NCBI GenBank assembly: GCA_015222985.1
Contig: JADFWI010000426.1
Span: 1-5,560, forward strand
DNA length: 5,560 nt
From: Pseudomonadota bacterium
Lineage (GTDB): Bacteria; Desulfobacterota; Desulfobacteria; Desulfobacterales; C00003060
Direction of reading: 5' to 3'
The notes beneath the pieces were generated by a model. The model ran no database searches. It saw only the letters and a list, made by a program, of their open reading frames with translations, and was not told the DNA's origin. Every line of letters begins with the position of its first letter. Within the stretch, counting starts at the first letter, position 1. The translations under genes and the position numbers were made by a program. Shown here piece after piece: positions 5,418-5,560 of this stretch.

Positions 5418-5560
5418 ATGCTTAAAACTATAGCCGTCTTTGTATCGCTGTTGTTTGTAAGCCCTGCTTTTGCGATCGACGCTAATCTGCTTTTGGAGCA
5501 GGTAGACAGAAACCTCAACCCCGACTCCTATGAGATGTACAGAAAGCTCATAAACATTGA
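5418..5560 (+). CDS. LolA-like outer-membrane lipoprotein-sorting protein, N-terminal part (3' end outside window)
   Basis: Only the first 47 codons are visible. The ATG at 5418 has AAGGGAG at 5404-5410, 7 nt upstream. A short Sec signal peptide (MLKTIAVFVSLLFVSPAFA, cleavage likely after residue 19) is followed by IDANLLLEQVDRNLNPDSYE and then MYRKLINI. The mature start resembles the LolA-like outer-membrane lipoprotein-sorting proteins often found beside ABC3-type transporters, whose mature part commonly begins with a DA..LL..VDRNL..ESYE-like stretch. The family is thought to be a periplasmic carrier with a half-barrel that shelters acyl chains; this is known for LolA itself and inferred here. 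It lies 56 nt behind the NifX-like gene, with no terminator or clear promoter between them. The assignment rests on few residues but is supported by the transporter genes upstream. Confidence 0.75.
   Translation, partial: MLKTIAVFVSLLFVSPAFAIDANLLLEQVDRNLNPDSYEMYRKLINI

Overview
The window looks like chromosomal DNA of a Gram-negative, diderm bacterium with roughly even base composition. A deltaproteobacterial (Desulfobacterota-like) or Nitrospirota-like host is my best guess. This rests on the NtrC-type regulator, the sigma-54 promoter, the LolA-like protein and the secreted NifX-like protein, not on any marker gene. All genes are on the + strand. No transposase, integrase, tRNA, rRNA or CRISPR array is visible.

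Layout. Positions 1-1957 hold a two-component pair: the C-terminal part of a sensor histidine kinase (cut by the window edge), overlapping by 14 nt a complete NtrC-family sigma-54 activator with receiver, AAA+ and Fis-type HTH domains. Positions 1958-2137 form a compact control region. It has two 13-bp dyads 21 bp apart, a near-consensus IHF site and a well-matched -24/-12 sigma-54 promoter, in the order usual for an enhancer-driven promoter. From 2138 to the end runs a tightly packed, probably single transcription unit. It encodes a small secreted Gly/Asp-rich protein, a secreted protein of unknown function with an OB-like core and a Gly-rich tail, a LolD/MacB-type ABC ATPase, its FtsX/MacB-type permease, an exported NifX-like domain protein, and the start of a LolA-like (outer-membrane lipoprotein-sorting-like) protein that leaves the window.

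How it may work together (inference). The kinase would sense an envelope or environmental cue and phosphorylate the activator. The activator would bind the paired dyads just behind its own gene and, with IHF bending the DNA, switch on the operon from the sigma-54 promoter. The operon encodes four exported proteins plus one inner-membrane transporter, so its output is an envelope process. The ABC3-type transporter and LolA-like protein suggest extraction or trafficking of a lipidated or hydrophobic cargo from the inner membrane. The exported NifX-like protein, which lacks His and Cys, is the least expected member. No terminator is visible anywhere in the window.
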